In this document: piece after piece, positions 54,645 through 62,673 of the stretch
Layout: every line of letters begins with the position of its first letter
Numbering within the stretch: position 1 is the first letter of the stretch
From: Chlamydiales bacterium
GTDB lineage: Bacteria > Chlamydiota > Chlamydiia > Chlamydiales > Criblamydiaceae
Reading direction: 5' to 3'
Length of the DNA stretch: 64,000 nucleotides
Assembly (NCBI GenBank): GCA_024233575.1
Contig: JACKPN010000001.1
Span: 62,001 to 126,000, forward strand
The notes under the pieces: generated by a model
Told to the model about the DNA's origin: nothing
What the model saw: the letters and a program-made list of their open reading frames with translations, nothing else
Database searches by the model: none
Translations under genes and position numbers: made by a program

Positions 54645-56654
54645 ATGAAACTCGCTTTTGACTACTATCCGGTACAGTTCTACCTAATCACAATTTTGAC
54701 TTCATTAGCTCTCGGACCTATTGCAGCTTACTTGAGCTATCGTGGCCAAGCAGAAAAGATTCTCCCGTTGCTACTGATCAATTTATTCGTTCCCTGCATC
54801 ACAGCTCTCGCCATGATTCATCTATCAGGAAGCAAAGAGATGATTCAGGATTTCTGGGCACGACTACTGCTCTTTAAAATCCAGCCAGGCTATCTCACAG
54901 TCATACTCATGCTAATGCCGTGTGCCATTCTCCTTGCTACAGCCATATCTCTGGTATTTGGTTACTCCACCGATCAGTTTTTCCTAGCCAAAGAACTCAG
55001 TGTAATGAAAGGCTGGAGCCTTCTCGGTATATTCATTCCATTGCTGCTCGCTCCTCTCATTGAAGAACTTGGCTGGCGAGGATATGGGGTAGATAGTCTT
55101 AGAGCTCATAACAGCTTGTTTACTACCTCGGTAATATTCGGCATCCTCTGGGCGCTATGGCACCTTCCGCTCTTCTTCGTCAAAGGCTACTATCAAAATC
55201 AACTTTGGGATTTGGGTATCATTTACGTTCTGAATTTCTTTGTTAGCGTTTTCGTCGTGGCATTCTTGATGAACTGGGTCTATTACCACACCGGCCGAAG
55301 CATTCCCGCTATAGTTCTGTTCCACTCCATGCTAAACCTCTCTTCCATTCTGTTTAGAACAGAGCCTGTCACAAAGTGTATTGCAACCGTGCTATTGTGT
55401 GGGGTATTGATGGTGCTCCTAGTTCAAGATAGAGCCTTTTTCTTTGATAGCAGCATCAAGCCGATTAGCCAGATAGCCGGGATCTCCGGGTATCCTCATC
55501 CAAAAACTCAACAGCTTCATAGAAGCGCTCCGACAATACAACATCCACATGACCCAACCATTGAGCTGAACCAACGCTTTCGAGCAGAACTAAATCTGCT
55601 TCGAAATCAGTATGACTTCCCCGGTGCAACAGCATCTTATATCCTGTCAGATGGAAGAACGGGCACTGTCGCTATCGGATTTGCAGACATTGAAAATGAA
55701 CAGCCCATGACAATCGACTCTCGCATGTTGGCTGCCAGCATAGGAAAAACCTTCGTTGCTGCAACCACTGTCGCACTTGCTAAAGAGGGGCGTTTAACGC
55801 TAGATGATCCTCTGTCGAAATGGTTGGGAGAGCGCAACTGGTATTCACGTTTACCAAATTGCGAGACCATCACGCTTAGACACTTGCTGACGCACAGTGC
55901 TGGTTTACCCGACCACGCAACAATAACCAATTTTGTGGATCTATTTTCTAACAAGGGCCTTCAAGTCGATCATGCTGACATTCCTGAGTTACTTGTGGAA
56001 TTCATTCTGGATCAGCCCCCTTTATTTGAAGCAGGCAAGGGATGGCACTACACGGATACAGGATATATTTTACTCGGTCTTGTCATTGAAGCCGCATCCG
56101 GCAATAACTACTACGACGAAGTAGATAGGCGATTCCTAAAACCTCTGGGTTTAGATCAAACATCCCCTTCAAATCAGACAGCGCTTCCTTCTTTAGTCGC
56201 TGGCTATACTCCTGAAGACAACTTCTTCCGTTTGCCACCAAAAACAGTCGATAACGCGGGAGCTATGGTTTGGAATCCTGCTATCGAATGGACTGGTGGA
56301 GGCTTGATTAGCAGTTCCAGCGATTTAGCTCGTTGGTCAAAGCTACTCTATGAAGGGAAGGCTATGTCGCAAGACTATTTGGATGATTTGCTACGATCCG
56401 TTTCTACTGGAGATCAAGAGTCAAGAGTCACCTACGGTCTTGGGGTGGCAATAGAAGATAAGGGCCTTCTTGGCGTGCGGTACGGGCATGGTGGTGTCAT
56501 TCCTGGCTATACGTCCAGTATGCGCTACTACCCCCAGCATGGTGTTGCTATCGCTTTCCAAATCAACACCGATAGAGGCGTATCAGATCACAGCACCCAG
56601 CTTATCGATGACATGGAGCAACGGCTAGCGGGGATTATCATTAATCGAAGCTAG
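54645..56654 (+). CDS. CPBP intramembrane protease fused to a beta-lactamase-family serine hydrolase
   Basis: The 669-aa protein joins two enzymes. Residues 1-265 form about eight membrane spans with CPBP/Abi motifs: E140-E141 with R145 (IEELGWRG), F165 ... H173 (FGILWALWHL), and H227 ... N231 (FHSMLN). Residues 305-669 form a penicillin-binding/class C beta-lactamase-type domain with the catalytic S365-x-x-K368 (ASIGK), Y469-T-D (HYTDTGY) and H615-G-G (GHGGVIPGYTS). The enzymatic face of the second domain is probably extracytoplasmic. It is controlled by the divergent TetR gene. True beta-lactam hydrolysis is not implied; many relatives are esterases or peptidases. Confidence 0.88.
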   Translation: MKLAFDYYPVQFYLITILTSLALGPIAAYLSYRGQAEKILPLLLINLFVPCITALAMIHLSGSKEMIQDFWARLLLFKIQPGYLTVILMLMPCAILLATAISLVFGYSTDQFFLAKELSVMKGWSLLGIFIPLLLAPLIEELGWRGYGVDSLRAHNSLFTTSVIFGILWALWHLPLFFVKGYYQNQLWDLGIIYVLNFFVSVFVVAFLMNWVYYHTGRSIPAIVLFHSMLNLSSILFRTEPVTKCIATVLLCGVLMVLLVQDRAFFFDSSIKPISQIAGISGYPHPKTQQLHRSAPTIQHPHDPTIELNQRFRAELNLLRNQYDFPGATASYILSDGRTGTVAIGFADIENEQPMTIDSRMLAASIGKTFVAATTVALAKEGRLTLDDPLSKWLGERNWYSRLPNCETITLRHLLTHSAGLPDHATITNFVDLFSNKGLQVDHADIPELLVEFILDQPPLFEAGKGWHYTDTGYILLGLVIEAASGNNYYDEVDRRFLKPLGLDQTSPSNQTALPSLVAGYTPEDNFFRLPPKTVDNAGAMVWNPAIEWTGGGLISSSSDLARWSKLLYEGKAMSQDYLDDLLRSVSTGDQESRVTYGLGVAIEDKGLLGVRYGHGGVIPGYTSSMRYYPQHGVAIAFQINTDRGVSDHSTQLIDDMEQRLAGIIINRS

Positions 56655-56824
56655 AACGTAGAGGACCGCTGCAAGAACGATGCAGTAAGATCAACGATGT
56701 CGGTATCAGTGACCACACAAATCCATGAACAGTGCTATACGGTTCATTCATTTACTAGGCTTGCTCTATCTAATATGCCAATAATGCGTCAACACTTGAG
56801 TCAAAACCTCCGTCTATTCCGCAC

Positions 56825-57865
56825 TTAATTCTCCTCTAGCTGACGAACTGAATAGACTTCTTGCCAATGAACAATTTTTCCCGATTCGTTGAACCTGACA
56901 AGCATTATTGCATTGAAAATATCTTCTTTCCCGTGCGTCCGTTTAACGGTCGCTGTCAATGGCATGACTACTGTTGATTCGGTATTGAGATACTCCTGGA
57001 CCTGATAATCAATCATCTCTATGTCGGAACGAAACTTATTCAAGAACTCAAAGTAATTTTGATGGTTTGCATCATATTCCCGCTCATTCGCTCTCACTAC
57101 GAATTCGGGAGCAAACAACTCCTCCAAATCTTCTATTTTCAGATCTGCACGAATAGTTAGCTTTTCTCTATTCCACTCCAAAAGACGCTTTGCTCTACCC
57201 ACAAAAAAGTTGGAGCTAGGAGCTCTCCTCGAAGAAGCTCCTAGTCTTTCGAGAATGAAGTTAGCCCTTTCTTTAACAGGCACTTTTGGCACAAGGACTG
57301 TTTCATAGCCGAAATTCTTATACTTGATGAGAAGCTCATCGAATTCCTTCTTTGCAGATTCAAAATCATGCTTCCGTTCTGCATCATTTTCGAAAATTTC
57401 TTTCCATGGAGGGACCAGAAATACGAGGCGATTATACCGAAATTTCTTGGCCGCATGTTGGAAGTATATTGGCTGTGATTGATCAAGCTGCAAAGCGTCA
57501 ATAATGCCGCGATCAAAAAAGATAAGCTGTTGATGCTCTTTTTGTGAATTGAACTGAAATAGGTAACGCGACATTGCAAGATCCAGAAATTTTCTAAGGT
57601 TGCACCAAGGCAAAGCATCCCCTTCGATCGCGGTCTGCTCCTTTACTATTTGACGTCCCGGTTCAAGAACGACAGAGTAGCCTCTGGCTGCAAGTTCGGA
57701 CAATAGGGTCGATTTCCCTCCCCCAGAACATCCAGAAATGACAACTAAATTTTCCTTGAAGATTGGAAAATCGGTTTCAATCAGATAGCTATCCTCGAGG
57801 GCATCGCCAAAAGTAGTTGAAGTCATAGACAAGCATCCTAACAGAGTTAATATAAATATTTTCAC
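56825..57865 (-). CDS. AAA_28-type P-loop ATPase fused to an NTF2/SnoaL-like domain
   Basis: The ATPase part matches the COG3911 pattern: P-loop GCSGGGKSTLL, LEPGRQIVKEQ, Walker B FFDRGIID, and FLVPPWKEIFENDAERKHDFESA. About 100 C-terminal residues form an NTF2/SnoaL-like domain (EELFAPEFVVRANEREYD ... IMLVRFNESGKIVHWQEVY). I use a GTG at 57865, 11 bases after abiEii, which adds a signal-peptide-like start (KIFILTLLGCLSMTSTTFGDA); an ATG at 57826 with AGGA upstream would give a cytoplasmic form. The C-terminal domain has a close paralogue at 63665-64000. It may be a third gene of the AbiE operon. Confidence 0.75.
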   Translation of the reverse strand: MKIFILTLLGCLSMTSTTFGDALEDSYLIETDFPIFKENLVVISGCSGGGKSTLLSELAARGYSVVLEPGRQIVKEQTAIEGDALPWCNLRKFLDLAMSRYLFQFNSQKEHQQLIFFDRGIIDALQLDQSQPIYFQHAAKKFRYNRLVFLVPPWKEIFENDAERKHDFESAKKEFDELLIKYKNFGYETVLVPKVPVKERANFILERLGASSRRAPSSNFFVGRAKRLLEWNREKLTIRADLKIEDLEELFAPEFVVRANEREYDANHQNYFEFLNKFRSDIEMIDYQVQEYLNTESTVVMPLTATVKRTHGKEDIFNAIMLVRFNESGKIVHWQEVYSVRQLEEN

Positions 57866-57876
57866 ACCATCCAAAA

Positions 57877-58743
57877 TCAATTCCCTCTTTGATGCAAACC
57901 GCTCCAATAAGCTGATACAGACGCAAGAGCCACATCGAAATCAGCATCTAGACCGCAGTCCGCCGCCATCTGGCTGAATGGTTGCCGCCAACTATCCGGT
58001 GGATTCGGTGGATGATGAGGTACAGGAATCTCACCACGGCGGCGGAAGGTATTCTCTAGCGATGCAGAAACTCGTTCTTTGTCGAGACCTGTTTCAATCA
58101 GCAGTAGTACATCAACAAGATCCTTAACTCTCGAGTTCTCTCGGTCGCCTCGATCCACGCTCATCGCGTGGATCTTCTCAGCAAATTGCTGTTCCAATGA
58201 AATTGCTTCGAACCTGGCAGGTGGAATCCCGCAAAAGTCCAACCAATTCGATCCCTCAATCTCCTCTATCGGCGGTGTGATGGCATCACCAAATCCGACG
58301 TCGAGTGAAAACGCTACAAACAGCCTTCCTGCAATCATGCTGCGAATCGGAAAGCGGAATCCACCGTACGGGGCAGACTCGATTAGTTTAGCCGTAGGTT
58401 CCACCCGAAACTGAAAGTGATCCTCGGCTTCCAGCATTACACGCTCCTGGAGCTTCTCCGAAAGAATCGTCCGTTGTTCATCAACAGTGCCGGCTATCTT
58501 CAGCCGTGTTCCCAAATCCAAGTCCTTCGTGGCGCGAGCCACCTCAAACCGAACCTCTAGAGCATATCCACCTTTGAGTACCCAAAGATACGGCTGCACA
58601 GAGAACAGACGCGCCAAAAACCGCTCAAATGCTACCTTTCTACGAACTCTCTGGAGGTCGATACCTGTTTCCTTGGAAATGGTCTTTAGTCGACTCTCCA
58701 GACTTTGCCGAAAGCTCGCTGGAGAAGAAAATGTCTTATTCAT
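57877..58743 (-). CDS. abiEii: AbiEii-type nucleotidyltransferase toxin
   Basis: The 288-aa protein has the AbiEii/MenT-type nucleotidyltransferase signature LKGGYALEVRFEVARATKDLDLG (residues 56-78: Lys-Gly-Gly and Asp74-x-Asp76) and the later SLEQQFAEKIHAM and RVKDLVDVLLL stretches. AbiEii toxins of type IV toxin-antitoxin systems arrest growth or abort phage infection by NTP-dependent modification. It starts two bases after abiEi ends and is followed closely by the ATPase gene. Confidence 0.9.
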   Translation of the reverse strand: MNKTFSSPASFRQSLESRLKTISKETGIDLQRVRRKVAFERFLARLFSVQPYLWVLKGGYALEVRFEVARATKDLDLGTRLKIAGTVDEQRTILSEKLQERVMLEAEDHFQFRVEPTAKLIESAPYGGFRFPIRSMIAGRLFVAFSLDVGFGDAITPPIEEIEGSNWLDFCGIPPARFEAISLEQQFAEKIHAMSVDRGDRENSRVKDLVDVLLLIETGLDKERVSASLENTFRRRGEIPVPHHPPNPPDSWRQPFSQMAADCGLDADFDVALASVSAYWSGLHQRGN

Positions 58744-58745
58744 TG

Positions 58746-59348
58746 TTACGCTACCGCACTCACTATTCGTTTTACCCGTTCCGATTCTAGTTCACCAGCA
58801 AGCCGTGAAAGCAAATTAGAGGAAATTACCCCATTCTGAAGTCCATCCGATATCGCCTGAATGACTACCTCATCAGAGATGCTCTCATCCAGCAAAACAT
58901 CACGGATCGTTCTTTCAGGGGTTGTTACTCTGTACCCTTCAAACTCCCATACCTCCTCTGCTCCAATATCAGCGAAATGAATAACGAGATTTTCTGGAGG
59001 CTTATGGTACCTTCGAAAACCCTTGGGAACCGTCAGGTGATAGGAAGCAGGCATGACATCGCTCAGGTCGTGAATAGCCAGAGCGGTTTGATGCGAGAAA
59101 ACCCCTTGCACCTCACCCGAACGATTACACGACCAAAGACTCCAGTAGACCAGATCAGGCCGATCTCCCGTTGGGTAGTTAGCCAGTCGATAGATCCCGC
59201 GCCCTTCACGAATCCACCGTCCCTTCCTTACGTGATAAGGAAAACGACTATCCGCATACCCAGCCTCTTTGGCCTGCCGAGCAGTAAAGTAGCCTTGCTG
59301 AAGACTAGCTATCTGGTAGAGTTGCTGTTCCATTTCATTTGCTTTCAT
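58746..59348 (-). CDS. abiEi: AbiEi-type antitoxin/autorepressor
   Basis: The 200-aa protein has the N-terminal winged-helix of AbiEi antitoxins (LYQIASLQQGYFTARQAKEAGYADSRFPYHVRKGRWIREGRGIYRL, in pieces) and the C-terminal TTPERTIRDVLLDESISDEVVIQAI. In known systems it neutralises AbiEii and represses its own promoter by binding inverted repeats; matching repeats are present just upstream. An internal ATG 15 bases downstream is an alternative start. Confidence 0.92.
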   Translation of the reverse strand: MKANEMEQQLYQIASLQQGYFTARQAKEAGYADSRFPYHVRKGRWIREGRGIYRLANYPTGDRPDLVYWSLWSCNRSGEVQGVFSHQTALAIHDLSDVMPASYHLTVPKGFRRYHKPPENLVIHFADIGAEEVWEFEGYRVTTPERTIRDVLLDESISDEVVIQAISDGLQNGVISSNLLSRLAGELESERVKRIVSAVA

Positions 59349-59381
59349 ACATAAATCCTAACCACTCGTCAGGTTTTATGT
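59349..59381 (-). promoter_or_regulatory. AbiEi operator IR-A overlapping the promoter
   Basis: An imperfect inverted repeat (ACATAAATCCTAACC ... CAGGTTTTATGT) ends immediately before the abiEi ATG. On the minus strand it covers TTGACA (59384-59379) and, after 18 bases, TAGGAT (59360-59355). The operator therefore overlies the promoter. The predicted start point falls at or next to the ATG, so a leaderless mRNA is possible. Confidence 0.65.
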
Positions 59382-59398
59382 CAAATTTAAGAGAAAAT

Positions 59399-59445
59399 AT
59401 GTAATAAAGGTACCCACTCGACCTCTCTGGGTACTTCTATTACAT
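59399..59445. repeat. central hairpin in the abiE upstream region
   Basis: Arms 59399-59416 and 59428-59445 match at 16 of 18 positions around an 11-base loop, with GGTACCCA / TGGGTAC at the core. It lies between the two AbiEi-type repeats and may be a terminator for upstream transcription or an extra regulatory site. Confidence 0.55.
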
Positions 59446-59462
59446 AAATCATCAAAGAAATA

Positions 59463-59493
59463 CATAAAACCTAACCAATTGTTAGGTTTTATG
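59463..59493. promoter_or_regulatory. AbiEi operator IR-B
   Basis: A perfect inverted repeat (CATAAAACCTAAC / GTTAGGTTTTATG, 13-bp arms, five-base centre) shares its half-site with IR-A 82 bases away. Two such sites are what one expects for cooperative AbiEi autoregulation. Confidence 0.65.
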
Positions 59494-59534
59494 CACATCT
59501 AGACAAAAACGACCACGAAGCTCTCAGCCGTGCC

Positions 59535-59553
59535 GTGGCACACTGGTGGCACA
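59535..59553 (+). repeat. paired GTGGCACA repeat, putative integrase arm site (right)
   Basis: GTGGCACA occurs twice (59535-59542, 59546-59553) separated by CTG. It is the same 19-base layout as 53290-53308, with the same two C/T exchanges in each half. It lies 116 bases inside attR. Confidence 0.55.
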
Positions 59554-59598
59554 GTCCGGTCCCTCACGCATCCTTCTTTCCCATCAATTCTCAATTGA

Positions 59599-60312
59599 TC
59601 ACAACACATAAGTCATTGTATGCTTGTGATGTGAGCAGATGACACGTGTTGTCAAATAAGGGAAAACACCGGACTCATAACCCGTCGGTCCCTGGTTCAA
59701 ATCCAGGTTGCCCCATCCTTTTGGACTCTTCTTATAGTCCACTAGGGTAGTAAATGGTTCACATGTGTCTATAGACAGGTTTTTGCCATCTAATTTTAAG
59801 TTCTGAAACACGAAATTCATAAGTTGGCGTTTTTCATCGACTTCAGAACTCTCAAAGATTTCTCTAGCTCTGGCGGCTAAGTTCATGACCATATTGGCTG
59901 TTACATAGAAGTTATGATCAGCTTTTTCATGTCGGGTCATCTGCTCTGTGATTTCAACTTGGCGAGCTTTGTAGTCTTTAACCTTATCAAGGTACATCTT
60001 CTCGTCAATAAGCCCATCCAGCTTATCATCGTACATCTGGTTAATCCGCTTTTGGATGCGATCTTGCTCTTTGCGCAAAACCGCTAAACTTTCAGTATGG
60101 AAGAGGCTTTCAGATTCATGAATTTTTTTGAGATAGGTAGTTACCTCAGCAATTTGCTCTTCACTTAAGGCAATGTGGTCAAAATACTGAGATAAGGACT
60201 CAACCAGTGGCTCTTCGCGTATATAGACTTTTTTGCAGATTCCCTTGGCATTGGTGCAGCTGTAGTAAATATAACGCTTTTTATGGATTTCAGGGGTCAG
60301 GTCAGATCCATT
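59599..60312 (-). pseudogene. 3' fragment of a large serine recombinase
   Basis: An open frame from an in-frame TAG at 60313-60315 to 59599 encodes 237 residues without an obvious start for its first 78 codons. It begins in a recombinase zinc-ribbon region (KKRYIYYSCTNAKGICKK) and continues into the coiled-coil (EEQIAEVTTYLKKIHE ... KRINQMYDDKLDGLIDEKMYLDKVKDYKARQ, in pieces). The catalytic Ser domain and DNA-binding core are absent. The C-terminal stretch WGNLDLNQGPTGYESG is the reverse strand of the attR tRNA fragment, so the gene originally abutted that attachment site. Confidence 0.8.
59670..59716 (+). repeat. attR: right 47-base island repeat
   Basis: An exact copy of 53174-53220. It lacks the tRNA 5' half, so it is not a functional tRNA. 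It is the right boundary of the island. Confidence 0.9.
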
Positions 60313-60647
60313 CTATAAATCGTGTGAAAATACCCACCTGAAAGAATCCTCGTCGAAAAACTCCAGCGATGATTATGTGCTTCTGATATATCAGCTAAAT
60401 TGTGGACTTTTCCACTGCAAAGCTGATTTGCGTATACATGCAAACGAATCTGCATTGCTTTATCAGCGCTGTTCCATAAAACGAGCTTGTCTACTCTCTC
60501 ATAATGAGTAGAATCAGAAAAAAGCTCCTTATGATTTGGAACATCTAATACGAGTTTACGCAGCTGGCCAAGAGCTTTCGAAGACAGATCTTGGGCTATT
60601 TTGCTAAACTCGGCAAATTTACATTGAGATTCCAGAATACAATTCAT
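60297..60647 (-). CDS. short protein with HNH-W motif, probably truncated, last gene of the TPP operon
   Basis: The 116-aa product has a helical N-terminal half and ends AHNHRWSFSTRILSGGYFHTIYRMDLT. The HNHxW...LxGGYxH pattern recalls metal-binding cupin-type domains, but a complete cupin would continue with more strands. The frame stops where recombinase sequence begins (about 60297-60312), so the 3' end is likely lost. Its ATG overlaps the stop of the carrier gene by four bases, so it belongs to the operon. Function unknown. Confidence 0.6.
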   Translation of the reverse strand: MNCILESQCKFAEFSKIAQDLSSKALGQLRKLVLDVPNHKELFSDSTHYERVDKLVLWNSADKAMQIRLHVYANQLCSGKVHNLADISEAHNHRWSFSTRILSGGYFHTIYRMDLT

Positions 60648-61429
60648 AAATTACCTAACTTTTCGATCAAGGTTACAGAAGCAATGTTGTGTATGACGAG
60701 AGAGAGGGCATTCAAAGGCCATCCTCGATACAGTTTAAAGATTCCCTGTCGGCTAAATAAATGAGATGCGGTCAAATTTTGTGCTTGTTTCAAGGTATTT
60801 GCAATATCGAACGGAGCTGATACTAGGCTCACAATCAATGCGACTTCGACCCCAATTTTAGTCAGCTGAGGAAAAGATAAAGACTGTTGAGATGATATGG
60901 AAGATTGATCTCTAAGATATTTTTGAGCCGTCAAAAACGCCACCCAATTGACAGAAAGTTTAGACCAATGTGTTGCAAACCCTCGCCATCCATCTCTATA
61001 TGCATCTCTAAAACAAAAATTATTTGTTCCTCTAAAAGCGGATACTATCTTTGCTCTTTCTAAAGGAGTAGAAATAGCAGCATCAATTGTAGCAATGGAT
61101 AGCCCAGTAAGCGCCTGCTGACCTAGATTTCCTATTTGACATCTCTGTAAAGCAGGGGGCATCCCAGTGATCAAGGGCCAACACCAAACTTGTTTTATGC
61201 TGGTTTTCAGCAATTGTGGAGCCAGCCCTTTATAAAAAGCACCTATCCCTTCGTGTCGCAACAGGGCCATAGCTATTCGGATGCTCTTTGATTCACCTTG
61301 AGAACATTGCTGGCGAATTTTAATCACTTCGAGAGGATAAATGAGGGAATGCACAGATATGCCTCTTCCAATTCCCCATAGGCTACTCCATGCCAAATTT
61401 TCTTTCGTAAAATCTACTCTACTGCTCAT
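60644..61429 (-). CDS. mitochondrial carrier family (SLC25-type) transporter
   Basis: The 261-aa protein has the three tandem repeats that define eukaryotic mitochondrial carriers. The Px(D/E)xx(K/R) motif appears as P32-L-E-V-I-K37, P122-L-E-R-A-K127 and P206-F-D-I-A-N211 (last Lys lost). Each is followed by its aromatic-Gly helix: FYKGLAPQLLKTS, GWRGFATHWSKLS and LYRGWPLNALSLV. This six-helix family is rare in bacteria; Legionella LncP is a known example, acting as a secreted effector. Context (TPP riboswitch, ThiE-like and MFS genes) suggests thiamine diphosphate or a precursor as cargo, as for mitochondrial SLC25A19. It could work in the bacterial envelope or in host membranes. Confidence 0.85.
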   Translation of the reverse strand: MSSRVDFTKENLAWSSLWGIGRGISVHSLIYPLEVIKIRQQCSQGESKSIRIAMALLRHEGIGAFYKGLAPQLLKTSIKQVWCWPLITGMPPALQRCQIGNLGQQALTGLSIATIDAAISTPLERAKIVSAFRGTNNFCFRDAYRDGWRGFATHWSKLSVNWVAFLTAQKYLRDQSSISSQQSLSFPQLTKIGVEVALIVSLVSAPFDIANTLKQAQNLTASHLFSRQGIFKLYRGWPLNALSLVIHNIASVTLIEKLGNL

Positions 61430-62673
61430 TAGATCTGCTCCAAGATTTGAACTTGTTTTTTCCGTAGAGCAAGAGCAATAACCCCACTACTTAGTAATCC
61501 TAAGAACATCCAGTACCATACAACACTCGATACCATCCCTGTTTTTTGAAAACACCAAAGAGCTAATGCGGTGGTAGGGCTTCCTAAAGCCTGAGTACCC
61601 AAAGCATAACCCAAAGAGATTACTGCATATCGGCAAGTAGAGGGAATAAGCTGTTGTGCCCATGCATGAAAAGGTGCAAAGAAAGCAACCCCGAAAATTA
61701 CAAAAGCAATTCTCACTCCAATGATACCCATTAAAGAAGCACCCTTTAGGGATAAAACCAAAGGCATGGCGCATAATACTACCCCTAATGAAGCTGAGAT
61801 CATCAGCCTTTCTCTAGGTACTTTAGAAGCTGCCCAACCAAAAAAGGGTAAAGCACAAAAATCCAAAATCAGCAAATAGGTATTGATCTTCATCACTTCA
61901 GTTTTTGAAAACGTTGATACCAGGGGAATAAACCCATTCATCAAGACAAGTGCTATGGAATAGGTTGCAGATGCAAAACCTGATGTGATCATAATGCATA
62001 CAAGAGGCTTACGGTATGTCCAAAAACCTTTTAAATTCATAACAGTTTGGGAGAACTTTAAAGCTGGTTGAACTGTGTAAGGAGAGCGGCGAATCAAACA
62101 ACCAAATAGCGCTGTTATGCAACCACACAGATAAAGAAATCTCCAACCTGGATCAGTAAGATTGTAGGAACTAAGTAAAAAGACTCCAAGTGATGCTAAA
62201 AGATGTCCTCCCATTGTAGAAGCACTGTAAAGACTACTGAAGAGATCGTGACGCTTTTCTGATGAGTTTTCCAAAAGAAAAATGGCACCACCCATAGTTT
62301 CTCCTGCTGCTAAGAAATTTTGTAGCGCTCTTCCTATGCAAAATATAATCGGGGCTAATATGCCAGCTTGACTGTAAGTAGGAGTGAAGGCAATACATCC
62401 TGAGACGAAAGACATGCCTGCTAATGTTAAAAATAGAGCCTGCTTTCGCCCATAAACGTCCCCAATATAGCCAAAAACCAGCGATCCAATAGGACGAGCT
62501 AGCATCCCCAAAGGAATGATGGCGTAGGTCAAAATAAGAGCTACAATTGGTTCTTTATCTGGAAAAATTAGAGGAGCCAAAAAGGGGGATAAAAAGCCAA
62601 ATAATGCTGTGTCATAATGTTCAAAGAGATTGCCAAGACAGGCATTCCACAATTGTCTACGAGAGGTTGTCAT
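61429..62673 (-). CDS. MFS transporter (metabolite:H+ symporter type) under TPP control
   Basis: The 414-aa, 12-span protein has an MHS/ProP-like signature: GNLFEHYDTALFGFLSPFLAPLIF at the start, and the loop-2 motif GSLVFGYIGDVYGRKQAL near 62-79 (GxxxDxxGRK). An IGRALQNFLAAGETMGGAIFLLE stretch lies in helix 4. Its ATG follows the thiE-like gene with a four-base overlap, and its stop overlaps the carrier gene start. Under the TPP riboswitch it probably imports thiamine or a precursor. Confidence 0.88.
   Translation of the reverse strand: MTTSRRQLWNACLGNLFEHYDTALFGFLSPFLAPLIFPDKEPIVALILTYAIIPLGMLARPIGSLVFGYIGDVYGRKQALFLTLAGMSFVSGCIAFTPTYSQAGILAPIIFCIGRALQNFLAAGETMGGAIFLLENSSEKRHDLFSSLYSASTMGGHLLASLGVFLLSSYNLTDPGWRFLYLCGCITALFGCLIRRSPYTVQPALKFSQTVMNLKGFWTYRKPLVCIMITSGFASATYSIALVLMNGFIPLVSTFSKTEVMKINTYLLILDFCALPFFGWAASKVPRERLMISASLGVVLCAMPLVLSLKGASLMGIIGVRIAFVIFGVAFFAPFHAWAQQLIPSTCRYAVISLGYALGTQALGSPTTALALWCFQKTGMVSSVVWYWMFLGLLSSGVIALALRKKQVQILEQI

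Larger units (their letters stand above)
53174..59716. mobile_element. tRNA-integrated genomic island (integrase decayed)
   Basis: The element is bounded by a 47-base exact direct repeat made of the tRNA 3' half (53174-53220 and 59670-59716). Contents in order: integrase remnant beside the tRNA, TetR regulator with operator, CPBP/beta-lactamase-type fusion, then on the minus strand AbiEi, AbiEii and an ATPase/NTF2-like gene. Related 19-base sequences (53290-53308, 59535-59553) lie just inside each end. With the catalytic half of the integrase gone, the island cannot excise on its own. Confidence 0.85.
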
